NCBI GenBank assembly: GCA_015075445.1
Contig: JABTUJ010000031.1
Coordinates: 60,053-124,052 of the forward strand
Origin: Verrucomicrobiales bacterium
GTDB taxonomy: Bacteria; Verrucomicrobiota; Verrucomicrobiia; Limisphaerales; J093
Length of the DNA: 64,000 nt
Direction of reading: 5' to 3'
Within the stretch, counting starts at the first letter, position 1; the number at the start of each line of letters is the position of its first letter. The notes under the pieces were generated by a model, which was not told where the DNA came from, ran no database searches, and worked only from the letters and a program-made list of their open reading frames with translations. The position numbers were made by a program, and so were the translations under genes. Of this stretch, positions 24,362-34,060 are shown in pieces.

Positions 24362-25822
24362 TCAAGGAACGGACGGCGGCGCAGGCTGGAGCTTCACGAA
24401 GGCCACCACGGGACCGCGGTATTCGGACAGCGCCAGTCGGAGTTCGGGTCCCAGGGTCCCCGCCCGCGCGACCTCGCCGTTGCGGGACGCATCGACGATG
24501 CACAACTCGAACGCGGTGGGTCCGTTCCAGGGGAGTTGCCGGAGGGTCAGGTCGGGCAGCCCGAGGGTCGTGTGAAAGTTGCTCAGGAGCACGGCGGCGC
24601 AGGTTCCGGAGCCGTCCAAGCCGGCGCCGATGGCGACTTGGCCGGTGACGCACGGCGGGGTCTGGACGCGTCGTGGCGTGTCGAGCAGGGCACGGAACGT
24701 CCGGAAGGCGAAGTAGGTCTTCTGGGGCACGCCATGGAAGTTGAAGAGACCGAACGCCTGGATGTCGGCGGCGTAGAAGTTCGCCATGTCGATGGGCGCG
24801 TCCTGGAGCGAGAGCAGCGTCCAGACGGCAAAGGCGGCTCCCTTGGGACCGCGCAGCTCAGCGCTCCAGTTCTCGCGGACGACTCCCTGGCCTTCGCTCA
24901 TCATGGGGCGCCAATCCTCGCCGGGCAGGTAGTTCCACTCGTTCAGGTGGCTTTCGGTCCGGGCGAACCCATGCTGGTCGAGCCACTGTCGCACGGCCTG
25001 GGCGCGACGGGCGAAGTCGGCGGGGTCGTCGGCATAGCGATGCCACGAGAAGAAGTCCAGCGGCAGCCCCCGATCGCGGCAACGACGGAGGAAGCGCAGG
25101 AGGAAATCGCCCGGCTGGAATTGTCCGGCCACGAAGGTCCCGGTGTGCCCGAGGGAAGGGCCGCCGACCTTCAGGTCTGGCCAGCGGGTCTTGATGGCCC
25201 GGGCGGTGATCTCGTAGAGCTGGAAGAACTGTTCGTCGGTGCCGGTCCACATGGCCGGTTGGTTTTCGGGTTCGTTCCAGATTTCCCAGTACCGGATCTG
25301 GTGCCGGAAACCACCGGCCCATCCCTCGTTGTAGTGCCGGATGATCTGGCAACAGACCTCGGCCCACCGGGCAAAGTCCGGCGGCGGGTGGACCCGGTAC
25401 TTCCTCGGGGTGTGTTCGATGCTTTCCCCGAGCCGATACAGGATGGGGGATCCCCCGTGCACCACGGCAGCCAGGTAATCGTCGGTGACAGCGAAGTCGT
25501 AGTTCTCCGGCACGGCCGGGTCGTCGCGGTAGTCGCGGAAGATGGTGCTGATGTCCACGGCGTCGGCGTGCACCCAGACGACGTCATGCAGGCGGGTCAG
25601 CGGCGGACCCAATTCACGATGATACGCCGAGAGGTCGACCGTGCCGCGGTAGCAGAGGGGGCCCAGATTCACGCCGTGCAGGGGCCGGAACAGACCGTGA
25701 ACCTTCGAGAAGTCCACGATCACCTCCTCTGCGGTCAACCCGCGGAGGGAGGGCAGCCACGAAACGAGGACGAGGAGAGGGAACCACCTCAGCCAGGCAA
25801 CCGTTGTCCAGGGCGCTTTCAA
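24362..25822 (-). CDS. GH39-like (clan GH-A) glycoside hydrolase, secreted
   Basis: A 486-residue protein with a signal peptide (LRWFPLLVLVSWLPSLRGL) and a TIM-barrel hydrolase domain. The acid/base Glu is in YWEIWNEPENQPAMW near residue 177 and the likely nucleophile Glu in SHLNEWNYLPG near 292. The N-terminal stretch FRPLHGVNLGPL is typical of GH39-like xylosidases and related enzymes. No ATG precedes the signal peptide, so TTG at 25822 is the best start (another TTG at 25879 is possible). Substrate is unknown; a beta-xyloside or other plant glycoside is likely. It follows the large secreted gene by 164 bases on the same strand. Confidence 0.88.
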   Translation of the reverse strand: MKAPWTTVAWLRWFPLLVLVSWLPSLRGLTAEEVIVDFSKVHGLFRPLHGVNLGPLCYRGTVDLSAYHRELGPPLTRLHDVVWVHADAVDISTIFRDYRDDPAVPENYDFAVTDDYLAAVVHGGSPILYRLGESIEHTPRKYRVHPPPDFARWAEVCCQIIRHYNEGWAGGFRHQIRYWEIWNEPENQPAMWTGTDEQFFQLYEITARAIKTRWPDLKVGGPSLGHTGTFVAGQFQPGDFLLRFLRRCRDRGLPLDFFSWHRYADDPADFARRAQAVRQWLDQHGFARTESHLNEWNYLPGEDWRPMMSEGQGVVRENWSAELRGPKGAAFAVWTLLSLQDAPIDMANFYAADIQAFGLFNFHGVPQKTYFAFRTFRALLDTPRRVQTPPCVTGQVAIGAGLDGSGTCAAVLLSNFHTTLGLPDLTLRQLPWNGPTAFELCIVDASRNGEVARAGTLGPELRLALSEYRGPVVAFVKLQPAPPSVP

Positions 25823-25986
25823 GTCAGCTTCGGATTCTGTGCGCCGCAGAGCAGAACGCGACCCCCGCCGGGTTAGCAAGTCCGGAACACGACAACCCGG
25901 AGCGCGAGAGCGCGAGGGCTTTGATGAGGGCGGCGTTCACGGATCGGTCTCCCGCCGTCCGGGGTCCGGGGTCTGGGCGGTTGACG

Positions 25987-28900
25987 TCACGGGGATTCGT
26001 TCGGACGGAGGATGCTCAACCGCCCATCGGCGTCGCCGAGCACGAGGTCCGATCCGTGCCACACCAGCGCGGTGACATCCTGGAGTCCCTGGTAAGTCGC
26101 CGTGATCCCGCCGTCCTTGTCCTGGATGGTGACCCAGCCCCCCCAGTGCGCCACGGCGATGCGGCCGTCCTGGCGTGCGGCCAGCTTCACCAGGCGACCG
26201 GGCGGTGCGGTTGGGCGTGCGCTGGCGAGCGCAGGCGCGTCGGCAGTCTCCCATTCGCGGGCGAGGCGCGCGGCGTGGGCCGGGTCGAGCCCTTCTGTTG
26301 CGGTCAAGGTTCCGTCGCGGTTTAGCCGGTGGAGGGTCGCGGCATGGGTGATGGCTTCCAGGCCGGCGTCCGTCACCCGCAAGGCGGTGATGCGATCGGG
26401 CAGGACGACGGACCGGGTCGGCGTGAGGGCCGGGACCGGGCGTGAAGCGCGGGGTTCCTGGATGACGCTGGTGTGGGGTCGGGCCAACGGTGTCAGGGGT
26501 TCGAGCCCGGCCAGCATCTCGTACACGGTGCCCACGGCTTCGCTGAGGCCCGCGGCGTCGTAGGCGATGAGGCTGACGGATTCCTGGTTCACCCCGATGG
26601 CTTCACGCTGCCAGGCCACGTAGCCGCGGCCCGGGCCGGGCATGGTGGCGGGGTCGGGAGGGAAGGGGAGAAACCCGCGGTCGGCCAGGTGTTTGATCAG
26701 CGGGTGGTCAACCGGGGTGCCGAGGAGGAGGGTCGGGCCGGTGACCGCGAAGCCCGCTTGGACGGGGGAGTTCGAGGAACCGGGTTGGATCTGCCCGGTC
26801 GCGGCGTATTCGAGTCCGCACCACGTGCGCGCTTCCTCCTCGGTGAGACAGCGCGGTTGGCTGGCCTCGGTGGCCGACATGGTGGTGCTGGTGATGTTCC
26901 AGGGCCGCAGCAGGCGAGCGAGGCGTTCGGCCGCGGGGACGTTCCAGGTGTTCGTGCCGGTGACGAGCGTGACGTGATGGTGGGTGCGGAAGAACCGGAA
27001 GATCCGCTCGCGATCGGCGGGCCAATGCACCGCGCGCCCTGATGCGCCGGCGGCCGCGGAGCAGGTGGTGACGGGGGCGAGAGTGAAGGTCCGGCGGTCG
27101 CGGGTGCCGCTCAGCAGTTCGGTGACGGTCAGGGTCCATTCGCCCGGCGGATCGTTCAACGCGAGCGGGAGGGTCAGGTCGAGACCGCCGCCGTCCGTGG
27201 CGCGGAAGAGATCGTACCGGGTTGCGCCGGAGGGATCCGTGAGGACCAAGCGCAGCGGGATCGGGCCGCTCAGCAAACCGGCCTGATCGTCCAGCACCGC
27301 GGCGCTGAAGCGACAGCGAATCGGCGCGGTGGACCGCGTGAAGTCACGCTCGAGCCGGGGTTGGGTCGCCTTCACGCCCCCGATCGGCCGCGTCGTGCGG
27401 GCGAAGACACGCATCTGACCGGGGCCGAACCGGAACTCGCCGCGGTGCACGCCCGCAGCCGGTTCGGGTGCAAAGGCGGTTTCACGGCGGGAATGGACGA
27501 CATCATAGACAGGTCGGCCGTCGCGGGGCAGGCTGAGCGTCGTGGTAACGGGCTTGAGGCCCAGCATGGGATTGCCCTCCGGATCATGGGCGGCGTTGAC
27601 GGCGAACAGGTATTCCATGTCACCGGTGGCATGACGCGTCACGACGAGGCCCGGTTCGCTGCTGGTCAACGGGGGGTGGATGCCACGGAGTTCGAGGTGC
27701 GGGCGGATGACCGCGGCCAGGCGATCGGCCCCGACCAGCGCCTGGCGCAAGCGCGTCAGTGGGACGGCTTCAGCGTTTTTGCCCGTCTGTTGCAGTTCAG
27801 CGATGCGCGCAGCGTCCGGCCAGGCCGGGGCCGCTTCGAGTCGCACAGCGCCGGCCGCGGTGACGGTGGAATCCGGGGTGAGCAGCACCAGACCGCCGCG
27901 GCGGGCGAAGTCCTCGAGGGCCGCCACCACGCGCGGATCGAGGTAATCGAGGGAAGTCAGAAGGATGGCCTGGTGGTGGGCGGCGAGGGTGCCGTCGAGG
28001 ACCTCCTCGTCGAGCAGGGGCAGGAACTGGTGCTGGAGCCGCTTGCCGGCGAGATAGGTGAACATCACGTTGCGCCCGTGAGCGGTGTCGTGCGCGTAGC
28101 AGACGGTGCGGTCCAGCGTTTGCGCATGCAGGAACTGCGAGAGCGAGAAGAGCAGGGCCACAGGCGGTCGGGTCGGCGGCAGCGTGCGGAAGATGGGGCC
28201 GAGCCGTTGCAGGAGGTGGTTCGACTCGACCAACCCCTGGGCGGCCGGTGACTTCTCGGGGGTGCCGCCGGGTTCGAGGTCGGGTGGTGAGATCATGCCC
28301 TGGAGCCCGCATTGGAAGCAGAGGTACTGTTCGAGGCGAAACTCGTCGGCGGTGGTGTTGCCGTACCACGTGGGCAGATACCAGTTCGGTTTGGCGAGGT
28401 CGCCGGCCCGCGCGAACTCGAGAAACAGCGCGGGATTGAAATAGCCGGGACCCCAGTCGTGATAGCCGCCGTGACCGCTCGTGACGGGCAGGCTGCGGAC
28501 AACGTTGAAGTAATAGCCGTCCGTGAACGCAGTGTAGCCGTACTGGCTTTGGGTGAGGCTGAGATACTCGGGCACGACGGCGCTGACGCCGAACTGCGCG
28601 TCCTGCCAGGCAGCGTCCATGAGGCTGAGTTTCCAGCGGGCCCAATGGTCCCACCGCGCGACGTGGTCGGGCTTGGCCGGTTCCACCGATTTCCAGTCCA
28701 GGGGCGGTTGGTCGAAGGCGGCTTCGTATGAGCGGTGCTGCCAGGGGACGGCGTGGGGCGTTCGTTGCCGGGTTTGCGGGTCTTCGCCCCAGGTGAGGCC
28801 GGGTTCGTCGTAGAAGTGGATTCCCGGGATGTTGGGTCGGGTGCGATCCCGGAAGGCACGTTGCACGGCCCGCCGGGTCCCGCCGCGAATCACATACGGA

Positions 28901-29532
28901 TCGGACCAGTCGCACTCCGATCGCAGGTCCATCTGGTGCCCGCCACTCATGACGCAGCAGGCCAGGAAATCCACTCCGGCACGGATGAAGTGGGCGTCCG
29001 TGTCGTCGGCATAGTGGCCGTAGAACAGGTTGAAACCCAGGTTGTCTTCGCCTTGGACGAGTTGGTCCGGACCCCGCGCACGGCCCCAATTGACGAGCCG
29101 GAAGTCGCTGCGCCGAACGTGGCTGTGGACGGTCAGGTTGGTGCGGGCGACGGCGCCGTCACCGGTGATCGCGAGGGTGTACGCGCCAGGGCGGAGGAAG
29201 CGGGCGTTGACTTGGAAGTGTTCGACGCGGCGGGCCTGGTCTTCGATGGACTCGACGGGCCTGCCCGGGAACGTGAAAGCGAGCGCACTGCCATTCTCGC
29301 CGGTGAGCTGCAGCACGAGGTCGTTTGCGGCCACCGCCGGAAGGCTGGAGCGCCGGGCGGTGATCCAGATGGACTCGTTATCCTGATAGGCGGTGCGTCC
29401 GAGCGGCAGGCTTAGGGAAAGGTCGGCTGAAGCGGTGTCCTCGTTGGCCAAGGTGACCCGACCCGTGACGAGGACCATACCCAGCGACAGGGTCAGTGTG
29501 GCGAGCCGGGTGGTGGTTTGGGGGAAGTTCAT
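25987..29532 (-). CDS. Very large secreted protein, putative TIM-barrel hydrolase with C-terminal propeller-like region
   Basis: An 1181-residue protein with a signal peptide (LATLTLSLGMVLVTGRVTLA). Residues 40-140 look like a beta-sandwich. A barrel-like region follows (LGFNLFYGHYADDTDAHFIR, IPGIHFYDEPGLTWG near residue 245, GYYFNVVRSLPV, NWYLPTWYGNTTADEFRLEQ). Next comes a region resembling the amidotransferase-like/trimerisation part of GH42-type proteins (LTSLDYLDPRVVAALEDFAR, GGLVLLTPDSTV). The end has repeats such as TDAGLEAITHAATLHRLN and GSDLVLGDADGRLSILR, resembling WD/PQQ blades. The DEPG motif may supply a catalytic acid. I do not recognise a named family for the whole protein. It lies between a PQQ dehydrogenase and the GH39-like gene, suggesting glycan use. 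Confidence 0.75.
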   Translation of the reverse strand: MNFPQTTTRLATLTLSLGMVLVTGRVTLANEDTASADLSLSLPLGRTAYQDNESIWITARRSSLPAVAANDLVLQLTGENGSALAFTFPGRPVESIEDQARRVEHFQVNARFLRPGAYTLAITGDGAVARTNLTVHSHVRRSDFRLVNWGRARGPDQLVQGEDNLGFNLFYGHYADDTDAHFIRAGVDFLACCVMSGGHQMDLRSECDWSDPYVIRGGTRRAVQRAFRDRTRPNIPGIHFYDEPGLTWGEDPQTRQRTPHAVPWQHRSYEAAFDQPPLDWKSVEPAKPDHVARWDHWARWKLSLMDAAWQDAQFGVSAVVPEYLSLTQSQYGYTAFTDGYYFNVVRSLPVTSGHGGYHDWGPGYFNPALFLEFARAGDLAKPNWYLPTWYGNTTADEFRLEQYLCFQCGLQGMISPPDLEPGGTPEKSPAAQGLVESNHLLQRLGPIFRTLPPTRPPVALLFSLSQFLHAQTLDRTVCYAHDTAHGRNVMFTYLAGKRLQHQFLPLLDEEVLDGTLAAHHQAILLTSLDYLDPRVVAALEDFARRGGLVLLTPDSTVTAAGAVRLEAAPAWPDAARIAELQQTGKNAEAVPLTRLRQALVGADRLAAVIRPHLELRGIHPPLTSSEPGLVVTRHATGDMEYLFAVNAAHDPEGNPMLGLKPVTTTLSLPRDGRPVYDVVHSRRETAFAPEPAAGVHRGEFRFGPGQMRVFARTTRPIGGVKATQPRLERDFTRSTAPIRCRFSAAVLDDQAGLLSGPIPLRLVLTDPSGATRYDLFRATDGGGLDLTLPLALNDPPGEWTLTVTELLSGTRDRRTFTLAPVTTCSAAAGASGRAVHWPADRERIFRFFRTHHHVTLVTGTNTWNVPAAERLARLLRPWNITSTTMSATEASQPRCLTEEEARTWCGLEYAATGQIQPGSSNSPVQAGFAVTGPTLLLGTPVDHPLIKHLADRGFLPFPPDPATMPGPGRGYVAWQREAIGVNQESVSLIAYDAAGLSEAVGTVYEMLAGLEPLTPLARPHTSVIQEPRASRPVPALTPTRSVVLPDRITALRVTDAGLEAITHAATLHRLNRDGTLTATEGLDPAHAARLAREWETADAPALASARPTAPPGRLVKLAARQDGRIAVAHWGGWVTIQDKDGGITATYQGLQDVTALVWHGSDLVLGDADGRLSILRPNESP

Positions 29533-29797
29533 GGCTGGCGTTGTCGGGGCAGTGGTTCAAAGGAGTGGTCTTCGGTCGGCGAAGTGTGAGGGCTGGTCTG
29601 GGCTTTTCAATCCCACGGCTGCCCGCCCGAAGGCCGCGCGGGTCGAGCGTGCGGAAGTCGGGTCGTGGAGCCCGCGGCAAGTCCGGCTGTGGATCACATG
29701 CTGAACTGACCCCTTTGGCGAGGAGGACTGAGGGGTGACTCTCTGCCGGCGCGCAGGGGCCCCTCGGTGCCTGTCGCTTCAAGGTGAAGTCCCCGTT

Positions 29798-32068
29798 TCA
29801 CTGGTGGGGTAGGGCGAAGGCAACGTAGGCGTCGCCCGACGGCGTGCCCATCTTCCCACCGCCACAGGCGATGACGACGTACTGACGCCCCTCCACCTCA
29901 TACGTGGCGGGGGTGGCGTAGCCGCCGGCCGGTAGGGGCGCCTGCCACAACAGATTCCCCGTCTCGCGGTCGAATGCGCGGATCTGTTCGTCCTTGGTGG
30001 CGGCGATGAAGACCAGGCCGCCGGCCGTCACGATGGGGCCGCCGTAGTTCTCGGTGCCGGTGGGCGGGATGCCGCGGGCGGTCAGCGCCGGGAACTCGCC
30101 CAGCGGCACGCGCCACTTGTACTGGCCGGTGTTCAAATCGATGGCATTGAGCGTGCCCCAGGGAGGCTTCACGGCGGGATAGCCGTTGGTGTCGAGCCAG
30201 CGGTTGTACCCGGTCATCGTGTAGGGGATGCCGCCCAGGGCATCGCCGGGCAGTTCGGTGCCGGCACGACCCGGCTGATTGCGGGGATCCGGCTGGATTT
30301 CCCGTGCCAGGACCAGATCCGCCAGTGCCTGTTTCTGGGCGTCGGAGAGAAAGGCAAACGAAGGCATGACCCCCTTGCCCTGCTCGATCAAGGTGAGCAC
30401 GTCGTCGGTCTTGAGGCGCTGCTCGACGCCCACCAGGGAGGGGATGTTCTGGGCGGTGTTGCCCTCGCGGTTGAGCCCGTGACAGGGGGCGCAGACCTGG
30501 GCGAACAGCGCCTGGCCGCTGGCGGGCAGGCCGTGCGCCTCCCGCTTCAGTTCCACCATGGTCAGAATCCACGGCATCTCGTTCCCGTTCACGTACAGCA
30601 CGCCGGTCGGGTCCACGGCCGCGCCGCCCCATTCGGCTCCGCCGTCGAAACCAGGGAAGATGATGGTGCCCTCACGGGAGGGCGGCATGAACGGCGTGTG
30701 GGGGCGCAGCTTGACGAACCGATCCAGGACCTCGCGATGCGCCTCGGGGGAGATGTCCGTGATGTCCGCATGAGTGAAGAGCTGGCGGGCGAAGGGCGCC
30801 GGCTGCACAGGGAATGGCTGAGTGGGCCACGCGGATTCGCCCTGGAGATCGCTCGGTGGGACCGGGCGCTCTTCGATCGGGAACAGCGGTTCGCCCGTCT
30901 CGCGGTTGAACACGAAGACGTGACCCGACTTGGTGACCTGCGCCACGGCGTCGATGCGTTGGCCGTCGCGGTGGACCGTGAGCAAATCGGGTGGCGCCGG
31001 CAGGTCGCGATCCCAGAGGTCGTGGTGGACGAACTGGAAATGCCAGAGCCGCCGGCCGGTGCGGGCGTCGAGCGCCAGGAGGCAGTTCGCGAACAGGTTT
31101 TGGCCGATGCGGTTGCCGCCCCAGAAGTCGAACGCGGCCGAGCCGGTTGGCACGAACACGATGCCCCGGCCGAGATCGACCGACATGCCTGCCCAGCAGT
31201 TGGCGCCGCCGATGTGCTCCCAGGCGTCCGGTGGCCAGGTGTCGTAACCGTGCTCGCCCGGATGGGGGATGGTGTGGAACCGCCAGACCTGTTTGCCCGT
31301 GCGGATGTCGTAGGCCCGGATATGGCCGGGCGCCGCGGGGCCGGGCCCTTCGCCCACCCGCATGGGGAGGAACAGGAGGTTCTGGAAGACCGCTCCGGGG
31401 GTGGTGCTGACCACCGACAGCCGGCTCACGTCCCGTCCCAACCCTTCCTTGATGTCCACCCGGCCCTGTTGTCCGAAGGACTCGATGGGGCGCCCGGTGC
31501 GGGCATCCACAGCGTGGAGATAATGACTGGCGGTGAAAAGGATCCGGCGGTCGGGGCCGTCCTGCCAGAACACGACGCCGCGGTTCACGCCCGCGGCGTC
31601 GGCGTGGTCAGCTTGTGCGAAGGGATCGAAGCGCCAGAGCTCGCGTCCGGTCCGGGCCTCGAGGGCGAAGAGCTTTAAGCGCGGCGAGGTGCCGTAAAGC
31701 ACGCCGTCGATGACGAGCGGGTTGCACTGGATTTGGGAGAGGTTGTTGGTGCGGGCATCGCTGGCCTGGTACGTCCACGCGACTTCGAGTTGGCTGACGT
31801 TCTCCTGGTTGATCTGTGTCAGCGGCGAGTACTGGGTGCCGGCGGGATCCCCGTGGTAGGTGGGCCAGTCGCGACCCGCACCCAAAGAGGCAGCAGCCGC
31901 TGGGATGGCTGTGGTGAATGCCAGGTACAACGCCACCACGAAGGGGGCGATCGGGTTACTGACCCCCGGCCACGGGCGTCGGTGACCGGTGCCTTCGCGG
32001 GTTGGGAACGGGGACAACAGTTTGGACACGGTCGGGAGCATAGCATCAGAGGGCAAGGTGGCTACCAT
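29798..32068 (-). CDS. PQQ-dependent dehydrogenase with inserted cytochrome c domain, exported
   Basis: A 756-residue quinoprotein. A signal-type segment (VVALYLAFTTAIPAAAASL) leads into DWPTYHGDPAGTQYSPLTQI, the start of the PQQ eight-blade propeller, with blades marked by ALEARTGRELWRFDPF, AVDARTGRPIESFG, VFNRETGEPLFPIEERPVP. A c-type haem site CAPCHGLNREGN lies near residue 525, with an axial Met candidate in VMPSFAFLSD. The final blade has AFDRETGNLLWQAPLPAGGY. It resembles membrane-linked glucose/alcohol quinoprotein dehydrogenases that pass electrons from PQQH2 to haem. Substrate is not predictable. The ATG at 32041 is an alternative start. Confidence 0.92.
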   Translation of the reverse strand: MVATLPSDAMLPTVSKLLSPFPTREGTGHRRPWPGVSNPIAPFVVALYLAFTTAIPAAAASLGAGRDWPTYHGDPAGTQYSPLTQINQENVSQLEVAWTYQASDARTNNLSQIQCNPLVIDGVLYGTSPRLKLFALEARTGRELWRFDPFAQADHADAAGVNRGVVFWQDGPDRRILFTASHYLHAVDARTGRPIESFGQQGRVDIKEGLGRDVSRLSVVSTTPGAVFQNLLFLPMRVGEGPGPAAPGHIRAYDIRTGKQVWRFHTIPHPGEHGYDTWPPDAWEHIGGANCWAGMSVDLGRGIVFVPTGSAAFDFWGGNRIGQNLFANCLLALDARTGRRLWHFQFVHHDLWDRDLPAPPDLLTVHRDGQRIDAVAQVTKSGHVFVFNRETGEPLFPIEERPVPPSDLQGESAWPTQPFPVQPAPFARQLFTHADITDISPEAHREVLDRFVKLRPHTPFMPPSREGTIIFPGFDGGAEWGGAAVDPTGVLYVNGNEMPWILTMVELKREAHGLPASGQALFAQVCAPCHGLNREGNTAQNIPSLVGVEQRLKTDDVLTLIEQGKGVMPSFAFLSDAQKQALADLVLAREIQPDPRNQPGRAGTELPGDALGGIPYTMTGYNRWLDTNGYPAVKPPWGTLNAIDLNTGQYKWRVPLGEFPALTARGIPPTGTENYGGPIVTAGGLVFIAATKDEQIRAFDRETGNLLWQAPLPAGGYATPATYEVEGRQYVVIACGGGKMGTPSGDAYVAFALPHQ

Positions 32069-32302
32069 TCGAGCCGCGAAAGGGGAGGAGAGGGAACCAG
32101 GACCGGGTAGGAGTCGAGGTGACGAGACTCAGGCTAAGAGTTCTGCCCGCGAAAGGCGCGAAGAGCCGCGAAAGGGGGAGGGACGAGAGCGATGGGGTGG
32201 GTGGGCTGTTGGTCCACCGCCCTCGGTGGCTCTTGCTTTGGCGTCAGTTGGCGTGTTTGGCGGGCCTTGCTGAAACCGGGATCTCCCGGTCAGGCATCCC
32301 GG

Positions 32303-33823
32303 TTAGTTGACGTTCGGCCGTGGGTCGGCCTGGCCAACCAGCGTGCCGAACTTCGTGGGGCCGAAGGCGACGTTGGCTTCGCGGTCCAGGGTGATCCGAT
32401 CCCCCTCGAAGGCGAGTCGGAGCCGGAAGTTGAACGGGGTCTCGTACGCGCAGACTTTGATCTCGAGCGTGTGGTCCGACACCCAGCCGAAGGTGCCAGC
32501 CACGGGTTCGTCAGGAAACTGCGCGAGGGGGCCGGCGGGAAAACCGGACCGGCCAGTTTGCCAGCGACGAAAGCCCGCGGGCAGGACCAGTTCGCTGCCA
32601 TCGAGTTCGAGCGCGAGTCTGAGGCTCGAACTGCCGTCGGTGGAGGCCACCGTGACGCTCGTGAGCTTCTGATCGTTCGGCGGAAAGACGAACCGCCGGT
32701 TCAGGGCGCGGGCCGCAGCGGGGGACGTTTCGGCGCCTTGCGCCGGGGGCAGTTCCAGTCGCGCCAGTTTTTCGTTCAACCGGGTCTGGGCGGCCGCATC
32801 GGGAGACAACCTCTCGGCGTCGCATGCCGGGAGAAACTTGTCCCAAAGTACATTCAACACGGCCTGCATATCGCGGACGCCGCTGGTGATGGCGATGACG
32901 GCCTCCTGGTCCGGCATCACGACACAGTACTGGCCAAAGGCGCCGTCGCCGCGGAAGGCGTTGTGCCGGCAGCGCCAGAACTGGAAGCCGTAGCCCTGGT
33001 TCCAGTCGCTGCTGGGGTTGCTGCCGTTCGAGACCTGTCGGGACGAGGCTGCCTCGATCCATTGGGATGGGAGCAGTTGCTGGCCGTTCCAGCGCCCCTT
33101 CTGGAGGTAGAGTTGGCCGAGCTTCGCGATGTCCTCCGTGCGCACGCGCAGGCCGTAGCCGCCGAGGGAGACGCCCTGGAAGTTGGTGTCCCACACGGGG
33201 TGCGTGATGCCCAGCGGCTCGAACAGGCGGGGCCGCAGGTAATCCAGGACGGTCTGGCCGGTCACCTGTTGCACGATGGCGGACTGCATGAAGGTGGCGG
33301 GGGTGTTGTACTTGAAGTGGGTGCCCGGCAGATGCGGCACCGGGTGGGCGAGGAAAGATCGGGCCGACATCGCATCGGGTGACATCGGGGGTTCGTCCTG
33401 GTGCCCGGTGGCCATGGTCAGCAGGTCGCGGACGCGCATGGCCTTGAGATGGGCGCTGGGCTCGGCCGGCGCCTCGGCGGGGAAGAACTTCAGCACTTCA
33501 TCGTCGATGCTCAGGCGACCTTCGGCGGCGGCCAGGCCCACGGCGGTTGAGGTGAAGCTCTTGCTCAGGGAATAGAGGACATGATTGTGCCCGGCGGCGT
33601 AAGGCGCCCACCACCCCTCGGCGATCACGTGGCCGCGTCGCACCACCATCACGCTGTGCAGGCCTTCGATCTCGCGATCCAGGGTGTTGACCAACGCGAG
33701 CAGAGCGGTGGACGAAACGCCCTGGGCTTCGGGGGAGCTGCGGGGGAGCGCAGCGGTGGCGTGGGTGACGGTGAGGACGGCGAGGGCGAGTCCGCCGAGA
33801 CGGAGGCGAATCCACGGGTTCAT
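32303..33823 (-). CDS. Secreted beta-lactamase-fold serine hydrolase
   Basis: A 506-residue protein with a signal peptide (LGGLALAVLTVTHATAA). The class C beta-lactamase/DD-peptidase fold shows the SxxK motif as LYSLSKSF (Ser at residue 85, Lys at 88), the YxN motif as KYNTPATFM, and FEPLGITHPVWDTNFQG and YGFQFWRCRHNAFRGDGAFG in the second half. Related proteins include esterases, D-aminopeptidases and 6-aminohexanoate-dimer-hydrolase-like enzymes. A C-terminal domain of about 120 residues (KVCAYETPFNFRLRLAFEGD) is a beta-barrel-like extension. Biological substrate unknown. Confidence 0.9.
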   Translation of the reverse strand: MNPWIRLRLGGLALAVLTVTHATAALPRSSPEAQGVSSTALLALVNTLDREIEGLHSVMVVRRGHVIAEGWWAPYAAGHNHVLYSLSKSFTSTAVGLAAAEGRLSIDDEVLKFFPAEAPAEPSAHLKAMRVRDLLTMATGHQDEPPMSPDAMSARSFLAHPVPHLPGTHFKYNTPATFMQSAIVQQVTGQTVLDYLRPRLFEPLGITHPVWDTNFQGVSLGGYGLRVRTEDIAKLGQLYLQKGRWNGQQLLPSQWIEAASSRQVSNGSNPSSDWNQGYGFQFWRCRHNAFRGDGAFGQYCVVMPDQEAVIAITSGVRDMQAVLNVLWDKFLPACDAERLSPDAAAQTRLNEKLARLELPPAQGAETSPAAARALNRRFVFPPNDQKLTSVTVASTDGSSSLRLALELDGSELVLPAGFRRWQTGRSGFPAGPLAQFPDEPVAGTFGWVSDHTLEIKVCAYETPFNFRLRLAFEGDRITLDREANVAFGPTKFGTLVGQADPRPNVN

Positions 33824-33966
33824 GAGGGAGAGGCGTTGAGGGGACCGGCTGTGTTCCGGAACGCGACCCGTGTTTTGGGAGGTCCTGAACCAGCGCTGTT
33901 CACGGCAGGAGAGTAGGGGAGTCCGGACGGTTTGGCCAGCCTGAGGCAGCAGCGGGAGGAGGATGA

Positions 33967-34060
33967 GCCTCCTGACGTCGGCGCCTACGGGACGGAGGGT
34001 AGGAGACGAGGTGACGAGACTCCGCCTTGGAGGATGAGCCTCCTGACGTCGGCGCCTACG
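33967..34060. repeat. Two direct copies of the GGCGCCGACGT palindromic repeat
   Basis: Copies at 33967-33989 and 34038-34060, both in the inverted orientation and both of the CTCCTGACGTC variant (C in place of G at the central variable base). Sequence between them repeats the word GGATGAGCCTCC. The second copy overlaps the last codons and stop of the MFS gene, so the transporter tail Pro-Pro is encoded by the repeat edge. Confidence 0.8.
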
